DNA of 64,000 nt from Anthracocystis setariae (lineage: Eukaryota > Basidiomycota > Ustilaginomycetes > Ustilaginales > Ustilaginaceae). Of this stretch, positions 62,001 through 64,000 are shown in pieces. Both the position numbers and the translations under genes were made by a program. The stretch is taken from the NCBI GenBank assembly GCA_928724745.1, contig CAKMXJ010000018.1, forward strand, positions 186,001 through 250,000. The letters run 5' to 3'. Each line of letters starts with the position of its first letter. The first letter of the stretch is position 1. The notes beneath the pieces were generated by a model. It made no database searches, had not been told where the DNA came from, and worked only from the letters and a program-made list of their open reading frames with translations.

Positions 62001-63872
62001 AGACGGACGACGGATCGGAACGGCCTTGCTGCCCTGCTTCACCGCAAAGAAGGATGGATCACAAATCGACGGTGTCTCCTCCTGCGCTTGCTGACCCCAG
62101 TCGGGAAGCGTCGGTCGCTTGAAGCTGGCTGACCCTCCGAAGGCCTGAGCCTTCCTTGCCCACGAAGGGACAAAGGATGGCGCATCAGCCGTGAAGTGCG
62201 ACCCATGCGACACAGCCCGTGGCTGCTGGCCGAAGTCTTGCGGAAGGAAGGGAGGCGGACCATGCCTGGCCAGCGAGCTGAAGCCTCGCAATGGACCTTC
62301 GATACTAGCTGCCGATGGCCTCGGCCGAGGAGGGCTAGTGCCATACACATCGAGGTGGTCTTCTTCGCTGGCATAGTCGATGGGTCCGTATCGAGTTCGC
62401 TTTTCACGCCCCTGCAGCTCACGATCCTCAGCTCCCCCTTCAGGCTCATCGCCAGGAGACTGTGGCGAAGCGCCATTCGAGTTGACTCTGACCATGTCTG
62501 GAAGGGGCAGACGGACACCGTCAGGAGCTTGGAAAGTGAATGCGCCAGGCGTGAAGGCCGGTGCGGCCACATTGAGATGAGGAGCACTGCCACTGTGTGG
62601 CACGCCGAGAGCAGATCCAAAGCTCGAGGTTTTGATGCTAGGCAGCCGGAAGTGACCAGTCTCGGCTGCCTCGGTTGTGTCTTTGCTGCTTGCAACTGGA
62701 GCAGAGACGGCCCTATTCGCGAGAGCGTTGCCACCAAATGTGAACTCTTTGGCATCCGGATTCAGCATCGAGATGCCAGACACTCGTCCAAGGGTGCTGA
62801 GCTGGGGCAAGGCATGGCTCGGACGAGCCTCGGCATCGAACGATGGTTTCGATGGAGGGAAGCGAAAGTCTTGGCTCAGACCAGACCCGCCACTTTGACG
62901 CCATCGGCGATCGGCATGACCAAAGGTCTGGTTGTCGTCCATGTCCGACAATGCCTCGTCCGAGGGGTTGCTGATGATATCTTGCTGCTGCATGCGTCGT
63001 GGGAGGGTGTGATGACGACCTTGAGGGAGGTTGAACTGGTGGCGACTTTGATCGAGCAGGTCGGTTTCTCCGATACTGCTGCTAGGCAAAGTGTTGTTCG
63101 TGTCGGCACGGGCCCTTTGACGAGCTTTCCTTTCGAGCCTAGCAGCGCGCTCTGCAGCGCGATGCTGTCTGCGCAGAATACGTTCTTCCCTGGCAGCTTC
63201 CTCGTCAGAAGGGTTGCTGAACTTGTCATCGGAGGGGGTGAGGGAGTCCCGAAGACTATCAGTGCCGTCGGACAGCTCGTAATCATCACGATGATCGCCA
63301 TCATCGCCAAAGGCAGACATGTGAGCACTGGTTTGGCGCCGGTGCCAGTGTTGCGCGCCAAATTCGTAGTTGTCCTCTTCAAAATCGGATGCGTCAGCAT
63401 CTTCGCTCGGATTGGTGCGGATCTCGAGGTCATCTTGATCCCCCAACAGCTCGCCGTCTTCGTCGCCGTCACGACGAGAGGTGCTTACCGAGACCCGTGA
63501 TACCTGTCGGACATGGCGTTTCGACTGCTTGATGCGAGCTGCCTGATCTTGTTCCCGCTCGAAGTCGTAACCAAAGCCCCTGCCAAGGTCCTTCCAGCTG
63601 CGGCTTTCAGAGTCTTTGGAGTCGCCGCACGCTACCGCTGCAGCCGAAAGCTCTGCGTACTGCTCTTCGGCGTCATCCTCGGTGATTTGAGCCAGCACAA
63701 GCTCGACGCGGCCGATCACCGCTTCGGAGTCGGAAAGAGGCTTCTCGGGCAAGTCGTGGGTCTCTGAAGGAGGTTTGGAAGGACCCTCGTCCGAGTTGGT
63801 ACGGATCATGTTGAGGGCATTGAAAACTTCTGGGCCGAAGGGCCCTCCAGAGCTTGGCAAGCCAAGCGACAT
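59046..63872 (-). CDS. Large coiled-coil protein of unknown function
   Basis: 1,608 residues from the first ATG (MSLGLPSSGGPFGPEVFNAL). Residues 1-740 are Ser/Asp-rich and disordered, with recurrent SNPSDEE/TNPSED motifs and a basic helix near 240-265 (EERILRRQHRAAERAARLER). From about 745 (SLIDFVEEIADRLDKALEGW) to 1240 the sequence is mainly amphipathic helix, followed by a strong coiled coil to about 1535 with heptad pattern. It ends with a Ser-rich tail and EGGWWS. I recognise no catalytic domain or named family. The shape suits a cytoskeletal, polarity or spindle-pole scaffold, but that is a guess. There is no sign of an intron or break. The final frame continues cleanly against the SMN-like spacer. 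Confidence 0.8.
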   Translation of the reverse strand: MSLGLPSSGGPFGPEVFNALNMIRTNSDEGPSKPPSETHDLPEKPLSDSEAVIGRVELVLAQITEDDAEEQYAELSAAAVACGDSKDSESRSWKDLGRGFGYDFEREQDQAARIKQSKRHVRQVSRVSVSTSRRDGDEDGELLGDQDDLEIRTNPSEDADASDFEEDNYEFGAQHWHRRQTSAHMSAFGDDGDHRDDYELSDGTDSLRDSLTPSDDKFSNPSDEEAAREERILRRQHRAAERAARLERKARQRARADTNNTLPSSSIGETDLLDQSRHQFNLPQGRHHTLPRRMQQQDIISNPSDEALSDMDDNQTFGHADRRWRQSGGSGLSQDFRFPPSKPSFDAEARPSHALPQLSTLGRVSGISMLNPDAKEFTFGGNALANRAVSAPVASSKDTTEAAETGHFRLPSIKTSSFGSALGVPHSGSAPHLNVAAPAFTPGAFTFQAPDGVRLPLPDMVRVNSNGASPQSPGDEPEGGAEDRELQGREKRTRYGPIDYASEEDHLDVYGTSPPRPRPSAASIEGPLRGFSSLARHGPPPFLPQDFGQQPRAVSHGSHFTADAPSFVPSWARKAQAFGGSASFKRPTLPDWGQQAQEETPSICDPSFFAVKQGSKAVPIRRPSDTDQSESQHDKLTVDSAVASSAISPDVDAMSRGAAQDTNQTSTETLKPWSRTLPPQSGSAAEKSRPVQIPSGAHSYKSSAASFASDAGAGPSAPSVQWGVRNVHSPSHSSHCMSSIDRRLRRANQRHRYGSDDDDDESLIDFVEEIADRLDKALEGWAGKILDEVTIMGQVRPHPRDGLATSDAYIDQEKVVHEISRRLEQILDAQLATSFSGHFRKSTGASDETQSTVRPVPRNVASGDDKMAASGLGLVDATGEWDFDYVQEILDSKLETFYKQIESTMAQVVEKLEARGDVRSADGQQTRQEGANGSAVHSNFVEDVTSRLVNQLGSLLESHISSARMAQAVADKRLQDAVQAKLDENLVLLSGKRAADRSNLQQMLEAEMHDLGRSLHTACNALSSQVQSALKESLPPLLEEMANTDANLFGKLSKQLTNSLGAALGPVLSEQRRCLLEDGQHSRDHISELLPSASQIAKSTVKLVEPLIASLKSQPVDSDAVVSKLAEVIGKQSIEHMVDLNPVLALLEPLIAKQEEARSASKKILQMQQDTERTLSELPSAINAKTEVFLSSAGETCEKQRLILEKIAEIQVGLNGKVATGAPMESEKVMKKLEELAESKGLVQLTSEKTLSELAGVYQVLDSSYQALSRLEVQHTSTEEAHRELTSKLEKQAQGNMTLSNELREAEKRAVAAEARNAELMAQASSAGEQNAMLKEQLAKMAAELAKVKSEQVSERKSLAHAVNEANGRAQKAEMVRAESEKRLTKLLGLANSAEREAYESAKSILERAGKAEGQVAALEKRVGELDAKVANLQGLTAGQKQKAAMAQQKLAEGEKRIKELEREVREKEAMERRLEECEGREGRLREELEGMGAKFAGLENELLGLKDNFVEKEMYEGVIRRLREREGEVARLKAQVSAVGDGWEAIEVPKGKKVEGAWASIHAPKRRGQAGDGDSSGEGLESTRSVSFASTASKGKEVEVDEGGWWS

Positions 63873-64000
63873 GGTGTGATGGTGCTTGGGTTGAGGCGAG
63901 AGGTGCAAGTCGTTACTCTCTGCGCGACGTCGCGCGAATGTCTCGCGTAATCGTTTCGGAAGTTCGAATGGCAGGCGACCGAATGGTCTGGATGCATTGC

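Noticed and set aside
62196..63500. 434-codon open frame antisense to the coiled-coil gene
   Set aside because: The sense frame is 1,608 codons without a stop; the antisense product has no recognisable feature.
1..64000. Transposons, CRISPR arrays, rRNA genes, viral insertions
   Set aside because: I looked for transposase, reverse transcriptase or integrase motifs, long terminal repeats and regularly spaced repeats and saw none. The tandem repeats are microsatellites without spacers.

Overview
This window is nuclear DNA from a basidiomycete fungus, most probably a smut of the Ustilaginales (inference). Genes are largely uninterrupted: only four of 25 show an intron. Coding regions are GC-rich, and every protein recognised is a eukaryotic, fungal-type core protein. 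Spacers are long and full of microsatellites, T runs and a recurrent ACTGT/ACAGT motif. I cannot name the species.

Layout. 1-5.4 kb: partial cystathionine beta-lyase (minus), NTF2-like mRNA-export factor (plus), a Spd1/Dif1-type ribonucleotide reductase regulator (minus) and a Kes1/Osh4 oxysterol-binding protein (minus). 6.9-18.9 kb: a Bni4-like bud-neck scaffold and the Ssn6/Cyc8 TPR corepressor, both minus, separated by 5.4 kb without a convincing gene. 21.9-31.9 kb: mitoribosomal protein mL46, V-ATPase subunit H, glutathione synthetase, Mediator subunit 31, a SLC35/TPT-type transporter and a short-chain dehydrogenase. 33.6-39.8 kb: a GTPBP1-type GTPase, Rrp1/Nop52 and Arp5. 40.8-42.0 kb: a small cysteine-rich secreted protein and a possible broken relative. 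42.3-46.7 kb: Atg16 and Ypt7/Rab7 in divergent orientation, then the splicing factor MFAP1. 48.6-63.9 kb: a six-span membrane protein, a Zn2Cys6 and a GATA transcription factor separated by 3.2 kb, a candidate SMN protein and a giant coiled-coil protein.

How the genes relate. This is a normal eukaryotic gene neighbourhood, not an operon. Themes do recur: transcription and chromatin (Ssn6, Med31, Arp5, two DNA-binding factors), RNA biology (NXT, Rrp1, MFAP1, SMN), and vacuole and autophagy (Atg16, Ypt7, V-ATPase H). Atg16 and Ypt7 share one 781-bp upstream region. Two ACGCGT boxes lie about 0.2 kb upstream of the ribonucleotide reductase regulator candidate, which fits S-phase control.

I found no transposon, CRISPR array, rRNA gene or convincing tRNA gene. 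The items most worth following up are the cysteine-rich pair near 41-42 kb, the ribonucleotide reductase regulator with its boxes, the SMN candidate and the ACAGT motif of the spacers.
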